Below are positions 27,601-39,285 of a DNA stretch of 64,000 nucleotides, piece after piece (the first letter of the stretch is position 1; each line of letters begins with the position of its first letter). The stretch is from Anisakis pegreffii (taxonomy: Eukaryota > Nematoda > Chromadorea > Rhabditida > Anisakidae). The translations under genes were made by a program, and so were the position numbers. Where the stretch lies: contig JAPYMA010000143.1 of the NCBI GenBank assembly GCA_035041965.1, forward strand, positions 1 to 64,000. The letters run 5' to 3'. Under the pieces are notes generated by a model. It had not been told where the DNA came from and made no database searches. It saw only the letters and a program-made list of their open reading frames with translations.

Positions 27601-29930
27601 AAGTTTTCTACAAATCACGTCATCATCTGATTATGCCCCTTCTCAATCAGAACTGGCAAATACAAATGTTTTCTGTCGAATCATCTTCGTCGTAATAAAT
27701 ACATATTCTGCCTACTGAATCAATCGTTCATGAAGGGGATCATCTAGTTTCATAGCAAGATTCTACGCAACTGGATGCGTTTCTGATGCCGAATTCACGT
27801 CTTTCAAAGCACTCTAAAGAGCTGTTTAATCTTACGATCTAACTTCATGAAAAATTTCCGCATCATATGAGCAATACCATGTTTTTCTCTCTCGAACTGC
27901 TTTGGTGTCGTCCTCATTGGCATCTTGCATCATGTTAATCCCGCATCCTGTTAAGTTCGTTCGTTTAATCCTTATTCGTCCATCCTTTCAGTGATTATTT
28001 GACATGTTACGACTGTAAAACGCGCTCTGTATTTGATAAATTCATCGAGGGAACTATCAAAATTTTCCACAATCACCCCTTAAACACTATCGTCTAAACT
28101 CTAATGGAGAGCGGTATCAGCGCTATCACGTAGGATCTTCTCTCAGTTTTTCGTCCCGTGTAAAGAAGATGAGTGGAAAAATGAGCGATTGTAAAATTTT
28201 AGATGTGAGCGATCTGTTTCGCTGAGTTCAGCATTGAAGAAATCGAATTCTCATGGTGACAAGAAAGCTGTTCATTTCGCAGACTCACTGGGTCTAGATC
28301 TTTGCCACGTTCGCCCATTCGTCTCTTTCGGTGATCCAGACGACGAAATATTCGGCACGACACCACCACTTTATTTCAAAGGGTTCGCTCGTTCACGTAA
28401 CACCAATTTACTTCGTCCAATAAATTTTTCTTTTCAAATAACGTATCCTAACAATGTTCACTACCATTTTAATGAAATCATCGCCCGAAAAACCGAATGA
28501 CCTCAAATAAACCTAATGAAAGATGTTCAGAGGCATCTGTGATCCTTTGAGTTCATGAAGTTGAAAGAGATTCGTAGTTATAACTGTTTCACTGGATGAA
28601 ATTTCAGATTTCATCAAGCCTCTTACGTGACCCCATTGGCACCAGCACCACCACGTAAAATCGGTACAATTGGAGTGCCAACGTTCACCACAGTGCCCAC
28701 TTACCTGCACACGCATTTCACGCCTGTAGGTGGCTATGCCTGGCAGAACAACTTCGACCCGAATGAACGTTTGATCGCCAAAACACTCAAGCAAGGCGTT
28801 TGCCTTAAGTCAGTGAACACGATCGGCACCAACCTCACTGGCATTGTCGCAGTCGTTAACTACGCGTACAAAAAACAGGTCTATTATTCAGTTCTGAATC
28901 CGCATTTTTTTACTTTTAAGATTATTTTGCTATTAACATCACTGATAATACTACGGCCTTGTTATTATTCCATGTTGTATCATTTAATATGAAGATTTGA
29001 AGTGGTAATATTGATGATGATTTTATGACCCCTAGGTTCACAATAATCATATTTCGCACGTTTGATCAGTAGTGATCGCTAAATGATTGCATTTGATTGA
29101 TCCCAAACAATATGGCCACTTCGAGTGTTCTGCTTTAAGCGAAATTACTTTTGGTGAATTTGGATCATCCACTCGTGCTTCAATTATTAATTCCGATGAT
29201 TTCAGACCTTGTAAATGATCATCCTCTGAAGTATTTCAGCTGGAAGTGGTCTAACAGGATATATTGCATATTTCAGGTGCATATACGCTATACACTGGAC
29301 AGCTGGCGAAGTTTCATTGACGTTCAAGCGTTATACATCAGTGGATCGATTGCTCAAAACATTGACACTTTCTCATTCTCGCTCTTTCTTCCACAATGTC
29401 TTCCAGTTGGAGCAAAATGCGAATTCTGCATTCGGTGAGCGATGATTGATTATATTTGGTGATTATTCAGCAGCGTTGAGCGAGTTATCGCACGTTCGAT
29501 CAAATCGACCTATTTTCACACATTCATCGTCGCTTCTCACGAATTTAATTCGATACGATTTGGTAATCATGCAAACAAACATTCTCTGTTATAGACAAAT
29601 CAGTGTTCGAAGTAATCGTATCATCTCAGAGAAGAATTTGCTCACGTGTTCTTCAAGAAGCTGATCTTCTTGAAACTGATGTATCAGTACTCCAGACCAG
29701 TAGATTATCAGAAGCATGTTTAGAATTGAGGATTTTAAAACCAGTTCATCATCTGAGTTATCACGACCTGTTTGTTTTGTAAGTGCTCACAAATATTCAG
29801 ATATCAGTGTGATGGAAAGGAATATTGGGATAACAACGATCGAGTCAACTACTTGGTAGAATGTCGCGCGCTTGATCCGAGCCGGGATGAAGAAGATGAA
29901 GGTATCTTTGGTATTCGAAGATGGCTTTGA
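24525..29930 (+). CDS. Protein phosphatase 1 regulatory subunit 3-like, glycogen-targeting (RVxF + CBM21)
   Basis: This multi-exon gene encodes a subunit that tethers PP1 catalytic subunit to glycogen, favouring dephosphorylation of glycogen synthase and phosphorylase (family knowledge). Proposed exons: 24525-24673, 24741-24795, 28240-28382 (boundaries uncertain), 28608-28878, 29277-29434 and 29801-29930, giving about 301 residues. The N terminus is acidic and Cys/Ser/Pro-rich, then basic (YRKKRRSSKS). KKAVHFADSLGLDL carries the PP1-binding RVxF (K-A-V-H-F, about residues 77-81). The CBM21 domain fills the C-terminal half: NNFDPNERLIAKTLKQGVCL, then GTNLTGIVAVVNYAYKKQ, joined seamlessly to VHIRYTLDSWRSF, DTFSFSLFLP, and finally CDGKEYWDNNDRVNY, the conserved WDNN end. 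The last four exons resemble vertebrate PPP1R3B/C in order and spacing. The joins 28878/29277 and 29434/29801 are phase-perfect. The exon 2 to exon 3 join is the weak point. Confidence 0.9.
24741..24795 (+). CDS. PP1 regulatory subunit, exon 2 with NAGNAG acceptor
   Basis: Follows a 67-bp intron. The acceptor reads GTCAGCAG, so splicing can use 24740 or 24743; both keep frame and differ by one residue (LASRSYR or LARSYR). The exon encodes a strongly basic Arg/Lys/Ser stretch and ends phase 0 at AAAG|GTTACG. Confidence 0.65.
24796..28239 (+). other. Large intron of the PP1 regulatory gene (may hide one exon)
   Basis: About 3.4 kb of AT-rich sequence containing a hairpin at 25318-25382 and a CTG-rich run at 27429-27449. 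Exon 2 ends in phase 0. The best acceptor before the RVxF exon (GAGTTCAG, 28231) needs phase 1, which suggests an unseen small exon here or a weak acceptor (TTGAAG, 28239). Confidence 0.5.
25318..25382. ncRNA. Intronic hairpin, about 27-bp stem
   Basis: TTGCTTTTGCTAGTTT (25331-25346) pairs perfectly with AAACTAGCAAAAGCAA (25356-25371) across a 9-base loop. Pairing continues to the ends after a 2-base bulge (ATCAAATCTGTA against TAGATTTGAT). The size suits a pre-miRNA or mirtron-type precursor, but it is not at an intron end. It could also be a MITE remnant. Confidence 0.35.
28240..28382 (+). CDS. PP1 regulatory subunit, RVxF exon (boundaries uncertain)
   Basis: The frame encodes DKKAVHFADSLGLDLCHVRP, the PP1-docking motif and the GLDL extension typical of the family. 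The start is 28240 if exon 2 joins directly, or 28232 if an extra exon intervenes. The donor must leave two bases: GG|GTTCGC at 28382 or AC|GTATCC at 28442 both fit the next exon's phase. The second would add 20 residues. Confidence 0.7.
28608..28878 (+). CDS. PP1 regulatory subunit, CBM21 exon a
   Basis: Acceptor AAATTTCAG at 28607, donor AAACAG|GTCTAT. Encodes a Pro/Thr-rich linker, then the first CBM21 strands with ERLIAKTLKQGVCLKSV and LTGIVAVVNYAYKKQ. Its G+C is visibly higher than the flanking introns. Confidence 0.9.
29277..29434 (+). CDS. PP1 regulatory subunit, CBM21 exon b
   Basis: Acceptor GCATATTTCAG, donor ATTCG|GTGAGC. Encodes VHIRYTLDSWRSF and DTFSFSLFLP, the middle of CBM21. 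Phase 0 in, two bases out. Confidence 0.92.
29801..29930 (+). CDS. PP1 regulatory subunit, last exon with WDNN motif
   Basis: Acceptor AAATATTCAG at 29800. The exon completes an Arg codon and reads YQCDGKEYWDNNDRVNYLV, the conserved CBM21 C terminus. After an acidic tail (RDEEDEGIFG) it stops at TGA 29928-29930. Confidence 0.93.
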
Positions 29931-30686
29931 ATCTGCCCAGAATCTGAGCTTCTCCGAGGCCGAGAAACCTCCAAAATGCTTCTGAATCCCTGAAGCAGCT
30001 CGTAAATACGAGGAGTACGAGACGCAACTGCAATATCATCAACAGAGTCAGCAATTACTATCTTAATGATGATAACCACAACGTTATTAGTATTACTATT
30101 GTTGTCGTATTATCATTCTTATTATTGCTCATTTTGCACACAATCTTAATCGTGATAATGTTATGATTGTTGTTATTATTATTACCATTATTATTCTTGT
30201 TGTCCTTTGACTATTGCGATTGCGTGAAATTGTATTCATAGTGTGCTGTCCGCCGCCTTTTAGTTGTAGCTCATAGAGCTAGGCTTCTAAGAATGCTCGT
30301 ATTCAAGCCGTACATTGTTTTTTGCTTCTTGTAGTCGTTTCTGTTAAATTCAGTTGTCTTCTTTTCTGTTTTTCGACGATGTGTATTCGATTACTATTGT
30401 TGGCGCTGTTGTTGTTTCAGTTATAATTGTATTAGTAATATTTTTTGTTTATATGATTGATTATTCAGTTATCATTCTAGTAGTAGGGTGTCTCGGTTTT
30501 ATTGTCAGTTCAATATTTTAGTTGAACTCTAGACTTGAAGTGCTCCATTATTGTTTTCGTTGCATCAATTATTTTATCGTTTCATTTCATGTTTACAAAC
30601 GATGAGTTTGTTAGTGTTTTCAGTTTATTTAAAAGCTAGTCAGTGAGTGTACGCAACCCCATTCAATCCGCTTATATCACATCATC
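29931..30686. other. Intergenic, ATT-rich
   Basis: Downstream of the PP1 gene and upstream of a candidate secreted-protein gene. Interrupted ATT/ATC runs fill 30050-30200. No gene is seen. Confidence 0.5.
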
Positions 30687-30780
30687 ATGTCAGTTCCAGG
30701 TTTTCGTATGATCCCAAGAATATGGATGAAGAAGCAACTTGTGATCATGCTTCTTGCAGTCGCTGTTACCTGTTTTGATG
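30687..30780 (+). CDS. Candidate first exon with signal peptide, secreted or membrane protein
   Basis: An ATG opens 31 codons: a short basic segment with KK, then the hydrophobic core LVIMLLAVAVTCF, ending at donor GATG|GTTCGT with one base carried over. The next in-frame codons run into a stop (SFVEW*), as expected for an intron. The layout is a classic signal-peptide exon with a phase-1 junction. Internal ATGs at residues 8 and 14 could also start translation. The mature protein is unknown. The exon at 36464-36552 fits the phase. I cannot name a family. Confidence 0.45.
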
Positions 30781-32965
30781 GTTCGTTTGTGGAGTGGTAA
30801 TATTCCTCTATAGGAACTGGGCAGGGTTGTTCAGTTGACTATTGAACAGCTTGTTTCAGATATCCACTCAAATGCGCAGCGACTGCCAAATTCGTGTATC
30901 TAGCTCTTCTATTTTTCCAGCTTCTTGAAGCTTTTCGCACGGAACTCATTTCCATGGTGCTCGGAAAGTATTCCGGATAGAGTCATTCTCTCGAACGTCT
31001 TGAAAATCTCTCAGACAGAGTCCATTATTTGAGAGTTTTGAATGAAATGCGCTCATTCAGTTGTTTTATTGCAGTCTCATTTTCGATACTGTTCAGCCAG
31101 TTTCATCCTGTGTGTTAGCTTCAAGCGAACGAAGTCATCGGAAATGATTTCTGTTTGAGAACATCTCTGAAATTTATATTATATTGTGAATCAACTATCA
31201 GAATATTGCTCAAACAACCCTTATATGTGCCTGTCGCTTGATGTGACTTTAACTCTCTCTACTCCACTGTATAGTTTCCATTATTTTAGCACGGTTATCA
31301 TTATCGCCTTATAGTATTTATTTTATTGCTTTTGTTATTATTTTTTCTGTTTGGTTGATTCATTATCGGTATTTATGTTTTCAGTTTCGATTGTTTGCTT
31401 CAAACTTTTTTCAACCGCAATCAAAATTTTATTTCAGCTGTCAGATTGTGTTATTTGTTTTGCTCAAGTGACAGGTACTGGTCAATTTTGATTCGAAAAA
31501 ACAATTTTTTGAAAATCTCAACAAAAAAAAGATACATTGTCGTCATTCTGATGATACGTATCGTAGAATTTGACAAATCACTTGTAAATGATCACCACAT
31601 AAATGAATATACGTAAATGCTCCTCTCTGTGTAAGTAAATTCCTTTCTAAGACTCATGCAAATGTTAACGTTCTTGTGCCATTCTTATACTGCTATTCGC
31701 TCATCTTGTATTCATAAGGCACTAACGTTGATCACCATTTCTTATCACTCTTGTTGTAGTGTCATATAGATGATTTATATATCTACCTTCAGCTAGTTGA
31801 ATTATTTCGTTGAGAATTTGCTAATTTTCACTGATTCGTGATGTACAGTGCGCAGTGTATATAATATGTACACAATGATAATAATACTATTCATTCAAGT
31901 TTTATCACAACAGCAAATCGTTTTTCTTGAGAGATTATTTGTCGGCAACATTTGGTCATTATCTGCCTTCTGCACATGATATAATATACATATATACATA
32001 GTGTTTGTATTATTGTTTATTATTATCATTCAACATTATTTGATATGATATGATATGGTTTTATATTGTGTTACATTTTGTTCGACTGTTTCTTTTATTG
32101 TTTCATTTCGATTGCTTTCAAGCATCAACCTGTCAATGAAAACACTTCGGTTTGGAGGCGCTCACCCAATTAGTGTTGCTTTTATTAGTTCATTTTACGT
32201 GTAATTCTCTGTTATTGTAAGAATCCGGTGGGTTTCCAATCAATCAGTTCACTTCTAAGTGTATAGCTTTATGGTATCTGTTTGATTCATTCACAGTATT
32301 TAGCATATACTAGTGCTGTTTAGCTACTAGTAATGTGCTGATCTGTCTCCAACCATAGCTCTGAACTTCAGCAATCTTTCAGAGCGGAATGGAACATTTC
32401 AGAGCTATTTCGTTCTGAAATTATTTGTGTTTCAGTATCAAATACTATTCTTGCTAAGTTCAGCAATGAAATTCGTTATTATTCTGAAGTGAACAGATTT
32501 ACGGCGATTAAATCGATATTTCGGAGTCGTTTAGTGGGGAAATTGTTCAGGAAATTAGTTTCGCTTCTTAGTGAACTTCTTTACACGAGATAGATATGAT
32601 TTCTCGATGGTCTGTTTGAATTAGACTCTGAACGAAAGGTGTTAAATGCTCATTATGGGATTATGTACAAACTGAAGGATGTGTGAGTGAGTGCACGACG
32701 AAGTTTTTGTATTTGTGTGCATTGTTCTTTTTATTTTGCAATATTTGTGCGAGTTTTCAAATTTTATTTCTTATTTCACATTTTGCTGATTCACATTTTT
32801 CAATAATTTTCAGTTTACTGTCAATTATTGGTATTGCTGTTCATGTTCTTATTCAAACAACTTTTATGTATCATCCATTCTCTTGTTTGCCTGTTATTTA
32901 TTTGGTACCTTGAAAATCGATATGGTTGATAATAATGATATAATGCGTGTCAGATATTCTAGCGG

Positions 32966-33002
<37 letters not shown>

Positions 33003-34060
33003 CTATTATTATTTTTATTGCTTGATATTCAATAATATTATATTCTATAACTGATAAATGAAATGATTATTGTTATTGAAGAAAACCGTACGTGTCGTCG
33101 CGTTCGGTACTGTTGAAATGCGTACGAAAACCGTACATGCAGATGCAGATGTGATATGCTCTAATAAAGATTTGATTTACACGCGTCATACAATCATCAC
33201 CAGCCGATAGCACACTGATCTATCGGATACGAAGACGAATCTGAATTGTAGTGTGAGTGTGACTGAAAATTTTTTGATTCAGTTTCTTCTTCCGCTTATA
33301 TTTGGATGCTTTAGAGAATTGAAATGAAAATTTTGACCTTTTGGTTTTCTTTTCCATTCAAACATTTTGCTTTTTATTGGGCTGACTCATCCATATGTCA
33401 TCATCATCACGTCAACATAATAGTGCTCTTTGCTCAATTTGGGGAAACTTCATTGAACATGAATAAAATCTTTCGTTTTCGTATGAATCTGACGGGAGTT
33501 GGAATTCGGTTGAGCGTATTTTGATCGCATTCATTAGTCCCAATAGGCATGACAAGTGCTCAAATGAATCTGAAATAGCAACAAGAAATCCTCTGAATCG
33601 ATGTCAGAAGAATCAGTTTAACGCAACAGAATTATTAGGTTGAACTATAATGAGCACAAACAAATAATTAGATACAAGTTCGACTAATGTCTGGCTGTAA
33701 TGAATATGATAACGCATCGATGAACACAGGGCTAAACGGCTTATGACGTTGAAATTTCATTAGTCTAGTAAGAATAATACTCAATCCATTTGTCTCCAGC
33801 AAAAATAGAGAGTTGAACGTACCTACAGTGAAGGAAAAGATTTTGAATCAAAACTGAAATTCTTAAAAGGAATTAGATCAAACACTACAAAAAGAAAAAA
33901 AACTGAATAAAACTCATCGAATGTAAGCGATGCATGAATGAGAGCAATTCATTCTGACAATTCAAAGTTCAAAAGAATTACTTTTTGCGTGAAGTTTTTT
34001 TTTTCAAAGTTTTTTTTTTCAATGATTATCATCCGGTTCAATTGGTACAAACGTGAGTAT
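30781..34060. other. Putative intron or intergenic, AT-rich with an ATT microsatellite
   Basis: No coding frame is supported. A pure (ATT)n run lies at about 32967-32999, amid TATTAT-rich sequence. Several near-repeats of CCGTACATG and CCGTACG lie around 33085-33140. Confidence 0.45.
32967..32999. repeat. (ATT)n microsatellite
   Basis: About eleven uninterrupted ATT triplets. Confidence 0.9.
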
Positions 34061-34084
34061 CGCGAATGACTTTCGCATTTTTTT

Positions 34085-35661
34085 GAATGCTATTTCAGTT
34101 AGACTATAAAGCATCAAATCAACCAACAAACTCATTGTCGCGAGCTCATCAGGAATGCGATTCATTCCACAGTTGAGGGATTATGATTTTGATTTGATTA
34201 GTCTCATTTCAGGAATGCACTCATTACCAGTCAAATCGAACAAGCATGAAAAGTATTCAAGCAAATCAAAAACGTCCACAGAGGTCCTAAAAAAATTGTA
34301 TTTTATTTCAGACTCAACAACATTTTGAGCTGATTATTTGAGATGAACTAGAATCTGAACTAGAATAGGATAAAACAGAATCCTGAACAAATGGAATTGG
34401 TCATCTAGAAAAGTCATTGAATCTGGATTACGACGAAGTAAAAAAACACTGAAACCAAAAACACAGTCTTTCGTATTTGAATGCTATTTCAGTTAGATTA
34501 TAAAGCATCAAATTAACCATCAAGCTCATTGTCGAGAACTCATCAGGAATGCGATTCATTCCACAGTTGAGGGATTACGATTTTGATTTGATTAGTCTCA
34601 TTTCAGGAATGCACTCAGTACCAGTCAAATCGAACAAGCATGAAAAGTATTCAAGCAAATCAAAAACGTCCACAGAGGTCCTAAAAAAAATTGTATTTTA
34701 TTTCAGACTCAACAACCTTTTGAGCTGATTATTTGAGATGAACTAGAATCTGAACTAGAATAGGATAAAACATAATCCAGAACAAATGGAATCAGACAAC
34801 TAGAAAAGCCATGGAATCTGGATTACGACGAAGTAAAAAAACACTGAAACCAAAAACACAGTCTTTCGTATTTGAATGCTATTTCAGTTAGACTATAAAG
34901 CATCAAATCAACCAACAAACTCATTGTCGAGAACTCATCAGGAATGCGATTCATTCCACAGTTGAGGGATTACGATTTTGATTTGATTAGTCTCATTTCA
35001 GGAATGCACTCATTACCAGTCAAATCGAACAAGCATGAAAAGTATTCAAGCAAATCAAAAACGTCCACAGAGGTCCTAAAAAAATTGTATTTTATTTCAG
35101 ACTCAACAACATTTTGAGCTGATTATTTGAGATGAACTAGAATCTGAACTAGAATAGGATAAAACAGAATCCTGAACAAATGGAATTGGTCATCTAGAAA
35201 AGTCATTGAATCTGGATTACGACGAAGTAAAAAAACACTGAAACCAAAAACACAGTCTTTCGTATTTGAATGCTATTTCAGTTAGATTATAAAGCATCAA
35301 ATTAACCATCAAGCTCATTGTCGAGAACTCATCAGGAATGCGATTCATTCCACAGTTGAGGGATTACGATTTTGATTTGATTAGTCTCATTTCAGGAATG
35401 CACTCAGTACCAGTCAAATCGAACAAGCATGAAAAGTATTCAAGCAAATCAAAAACGTCCACAGAGGTCCTAAAAAAAATTGTATTTTATTTCAGACTCA
35501 ACAACCTTTTGAGCTGATTATTTGAGATGAACTAGAATCTGAACTAGAATAGGATAAAACATAATCCAGAACAAATGGAATCAGACAACTAGAAAAGCCA
35601 TGGAATCTGGAATAAATTAGAATTACGACGAAGTAAAAAAAACACTGGAACCAAAAACACC
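34085..35661. repeat. Tandem array of four 394-bp units in an A-B-A-B order
   Basis: Units start at GAATGCTATTTCAGTTA: 34085, 34479, 34874 and 35268. Units 1 and 3 match each other almost exactly (CCAACAAACTC, CAACATTTTGAGC, GGAATTGGTCATC), as do units 2 and 4 (CCATCAAGCTC, CAACCTTTTGAGC, GGAATCAGACAAC). Neighbouring units differ at many sites. So a monomer first doubled and diverged, then the roughly 789-bp dimer doubled recently. The last unit carries a small insertion (AATAAATTAGA) near 35611. No coding frame crosses it. It would lie in the putative intron between 30780 and 36464. Confidence 0.95.
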
Positions 35662-35664
35662 AAA

Positions 35665-36460
35665 GTGTTGATTGATATACACATACATTGTCTGCGGTCG
35701 TTGATTGATCTATCTGGATATTCATTATTTAAAAAGTTAAAGTTAATGGTTGCTTCGTTGCAAAATTAATCAAGAACACCAGTTGCTATGAACAGTTGTC
35801 TGGAATGCACCTTTCAGATGATTTGTCGGAAGTTTGCATCAATCAGCCAAAGCATTCAAACTCTCACTTAGACCTTAGATCTATCTGATCATCTCTTTGT
35901 TTTTCCAAGCTCTCGTTTTTTTGCGAAGCATTTTTTTTGCAACTGATATCGAAATGGATTGATCTAAGTACAAATTGATGACTTCCCAAAGGCAGGTAAC
36001 TGGTAGTGCCATTCTGCCCAAAACTGAAAATTTATGGTTCTGATCGTGTGAACGTCAATTTCCCTCAACTTGGTTATTATTTAAGAGGATAGCCTGTTGA
36101 TGAGATTCGATGCGAAAACACTTTGAAAGTCTCAGATTCGCTCGTATACTTCGACAAAAAAAGCGAGAAGAATAATAACAAAATAAAACAATTGAACGTT
36201 GCTAATCAATGAACTTATGAAGATTAGTGATGAAATCCAGCAATGCTGCTGAGATGTTTGAATATTCGGTTCACTTGAGCAGTCATCCGGTTATGATTTG
36301 CAGATAAGCTACGAATGATCAACGGATCAAATTGGTGGTGAAAAAAGATGACTACAAAGTGCAATGAATACTGTAATTTTCCTCAATCCCGTACACATGA
36401 CCAACTGTGTCCGAACCAGCTAATAAGTCGTACAAGGGTTCGGTGACATTTTAATTTTTA
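35665..36460. other. Putative intron, nothing recognised
   Basis: AT-rich sequence between the tandem array and the acceptor at 36463. Confidence 0.45.
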
Positions 36461-36463
36461 CAG

Positions 36464-36552
36464 GTGTTCTGCTCAATATGAGTGGTATCAATTCAGTAAA
36501 CGATCACAACGAGTCAATTAGGCAGGATTCTATTGTTTCGGATCTTATAAGT
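36464..36552 (+). CDS. Candidate second exon of the secreted-protein gene
   Basis: A strong acceptor (AATTTTTACAG, 36463) opens a frame that takes exactly the one base left by the signal-peptide exon, giving DG-VLLNMSGINSVNDHNES and then IRQDSIVSDLIS before donor AGT|GTAACT. Two N-glycosylation sequons (NMS, NES) suit an extracellular protein. No conserved domain is recognisable from this short piece. The link across 5.7 kb rests only on phase and signals. Confidence 0.38.
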
Positions 36553-37335
36553 GTAACTAACACCATCGGCATGGAAAATCATAAAATGATGATGTGATAA
36601 AAACAATTCAATGAGAATACTTCGAATTGCTTTAAGCTGATTATCAATTTGTTTGTTGTTTGGTGATTAGTCACTGATACATTCCAAGTGAATGCGTTTA
36701 TTTCCCAGAACACATAAACCTGTGAATAAATGAATTAATTGTGAACAAATCATTCCATGTAATCGAGCATGCACTCTCAATCGTTTCTAAATCTCCTTTG
36801 ATTCTGGCATCTTTCATACTATGCTCTTTTAAAAAGTGCAGTAGAAAACGCAAGTAAACTGTTGACAACGGATGATTAAAAGCGATTACTTCATCCAGAA
36901 ACCAAATGATAACGAAAATGAAATATCAGTTTTGAGCAGGATTCTTTTAGATTTATGTATTAACATTACCACTGCATATGGGAAGGCCGTTGTTAACCCC
37001 CTCCCCCCTACCCCCTAATAGAACAACTTACTATCTCTAAAAGCGGTCCGGAAATTTCTCACCGATTTAAAATGCAATTTCTCACATTCTATTGCTCTCA
37101 ATTAAATTTGCACGCAGTGGCAATGAGGCTTCCTGGAATTATATTTCATCAATTGGTTCTAGGACATGTCAGTGCTTCGGATCTTCTGGATTGCTTTCTA
37201 TAACATTACCATTGCATATGGGAATCACATAAGTCACGTTTAGATCTTATTAGCACGTTTATGATGATATTCAACATCGCTGGACTTCCTCTTAGATCGT
37301 TGTGTTGCTCATTATTGCAATCGATTATGATTGCA
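36553..37335. other. Non-coding, small local duplication and C-rich run
   Basis: TAACATTACCAYTGCATATG occurs at 36961 and again at 37201. A C-rich run (CCCCCTCCCCCCTACCCCCT) lies near 36998-37017. No gene is seen. Confidence 0.5.
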
Positions 37336-37338
37336 TGA

Positions 37339-37915
37339 AAAGCTATTGTCTATGACACGCTCACTTCAAACTGATTTAGATGAATTCTCATTCTTTTCAG
37401 ATGCGTTGTATTCACTCTCATAGCTATCACATGCGAATATCGTTCTATTGATGAGTTTTTATCATTCACTTCGTCTCAATTTCACTTCACAGTTCGACTC
37501 AGTTTCTCATTCTGTAGCATATACTATTTACTGAATACATTGACGAGTGTTGACAGCCGAAATCAACAATACTACAATCGAATATTATTGCTCAACAATG
37601 TTCGACAGTCAAATGATCAGTTATGGAGTGTATTTGATAGAATGAGAATTTGACTTTAATTGTTGAGCGAAATGAATGAGAAATTAGTAGAAGAGAACAC
37701 TTTTGATGATAAAAGCTATGAGAGTGATTGTAACAGCACGGAAAAGAATGAAAACCTTATTAAACCGAGCTAAAAAATGCCATCACAATTGCGCTTTATC
37801 ATAATATGAAAACTGCAAGGAATACTAATTTCCCGACCCTTTCCATTACCCCTTGTCATCTCCGAATTACCCGAAATGGGTAATTTTTGCCCTCCGACGA
37901 CCGCTGGCTCAGAAA
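37339..37915. repeat. Dispersed repeat, copy A
   Basis: Direct copy of 47777-48303, about 10.4 kb away. The first 185 bases or so (from GCTATTGTCTATGACACG) are almost identical. Similarity then falls but can be followed to the AATTACCCRAAATGKGTAAT segment near 37865. There is no coding frame. Being present twice and non-tandem suggests a mobile or segmentally copied element. Confidence 0.85.
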
Positions 37916-37919
37916 GTTT

Positions 37920-39230
37920 TTCTTTGACGTGTGACACTGTATCATCTTAGCGAGTAAACTGGTGCCTCCTTGTCGATTCAGACCGTCCTTTTACACCACA
38001 AACTTTTTAGACAGAACAAATTTATGGCGCACGTTATCTCTCTAATGCTCTATCCATAGATATCTCAACGAAATTTTTGAATGATCGCAGACCGCAACTC
38101 GACTCTTCAAAGAATACGATCATTTGGTATAGTGTCCGAAGCTGATGAGAGGAAATGACCAATGACAACTGAATATTGCCAAGATGGCAGTGAATATTGT
38201 CATACGGTACTAATGTCACGTAGCCAATTTATCAGCTTCTATGAGAGAGCAAAATCAGATCCACACTACAAATCTTCATTTCATTACTATATTCATCAGA
38301 TGAAGACGGTGTCATTCCATCATCACATCACCATCATCGGTTGTAAATGTTGAACGGTATCAAAATATGTTACTACTGAGTTCAGTTGCCTGCGAGCGAG
38401 ATACGTTAAATTTTGACTGGAATATGCTGCCTGAGGTACATTTTTGTGTTTCGAACAAATATGATCTCCTTGACCACTGCAAAAAGTTTGTCTCATCGGA
38501 TCCGATTCCGTTTTTTTTTGTATTGCTGCCCTCTGTTCAATCATCTGTCCCGCTATAGTATTCAACTGAAAGGTGACATCTGAACCAAGATGCGCATCTC
38601 TTCCTGAATCAATTCCATATTCAGTTAACGAGTAATATTGCGCTGGCTATTTGGTGCTTTCGATTGTATGTTATCATTGAGGTTATATTCTATTGTTCGA
38701 TAAACCATTAACCAATGTTTTTTGTTTGATATGTTGTGTAGAACAAAATATTGTGATTATTATCATCACATTTTTTTGTTTTGTCTGATTATTATTGGCA
38801 ATGCTAAAGTAACGAAAAGAATCCGATCTCATCATCAACTTCGAACGTTCGAATATTCTTTTTGACAGCCTATTCACTGATAAGCGGCTCATTCATAAAA
38901 ATTCCAAATTTCACTAATGATTCCTTATTGGATACTTATTTGCTCACTGGTTGTTCGCTGAAACTGCTAAAATCTCAGTATAACTAAAGCCTCTTAATTA
39001 AAGCCACAACTTTGAATTCTAGAAATTGTATCATTAGTGAGCATCAGCTCTCTCTTCGATTTAGTTCAGATGCAAGAAGGCCATTGATCATCTAAAGCAG
39101 TGGATGAATAAAATAGAAGCAGGGGCTGGAACGATGGAAGACGTGATACTTTTGACTCTGAAGAAATTTAAAATTCTATAAATGTTAGAATTATGAATTT
39201 CTTCTCAGTATTACAACTTATAAATTCATA
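37920..39230. other. Intergenic, one possible short exon
   Basis: Mostly featureless. A small exon-like block at 38386-38435 is listed separately. Frames on both strands near 38160-38565 lack recognisable similarity. Confidence 0.4.
38386..38435 (+). CDS. Possible short exon (ACERDTLNFDWNMLPE)
   Basis: Bounded by acceptor GAGTTCAG and donor CTGAG|GTACAT. Only one frame is open, taking one base in and leaving phase 0, and it encodes a protein-like 16-residue stretch. It could follow the exon at 36464-36552 if that exon used the weaker donor A|GTGTAA at 36551. Evidence is limited to signals and phase. Confidence 0.2.
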
Positions 39231-39233
39231 AGT

Positions 39234-39285
39234 CATCAATGGAACCCAGATCTTCATCGATATGAAGATCAATGTTCCATTGATG
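39234..39285. repeat. Short inverted repeat, 24-bp stem
   Basis: CATCAATGGAAC pairs with GTTCCATTGATG, and after a short mismatch GATCTTCAT pairs with ATGAAGATC around a 4-base loop (CGAT, 39258-39261). It is too short for a typical pre-miRNA. It may be a small fold-back element. Confidence 0.5.

Noticed and set aside
27336..27695. 119-codon plus ORF inside the PP1-subunit intron
   Set aside because: Cys/Phe-rich frame with a CTG run, no domain. It lies in the large intron and lacks splice sites of the right phase.
28234..28239. TTG as a translation start for the RVxF exon
   Set aside because: It is simply where the open frame begins; the RVxF block is an internal exon downstream of the ATG exon at 24525.
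29151..29276. N-terminal half of the ORF covering 29151-29438
   Set aside because: Intron sequence read through. The real exon starts at 29277 after GCATATTTCAG.
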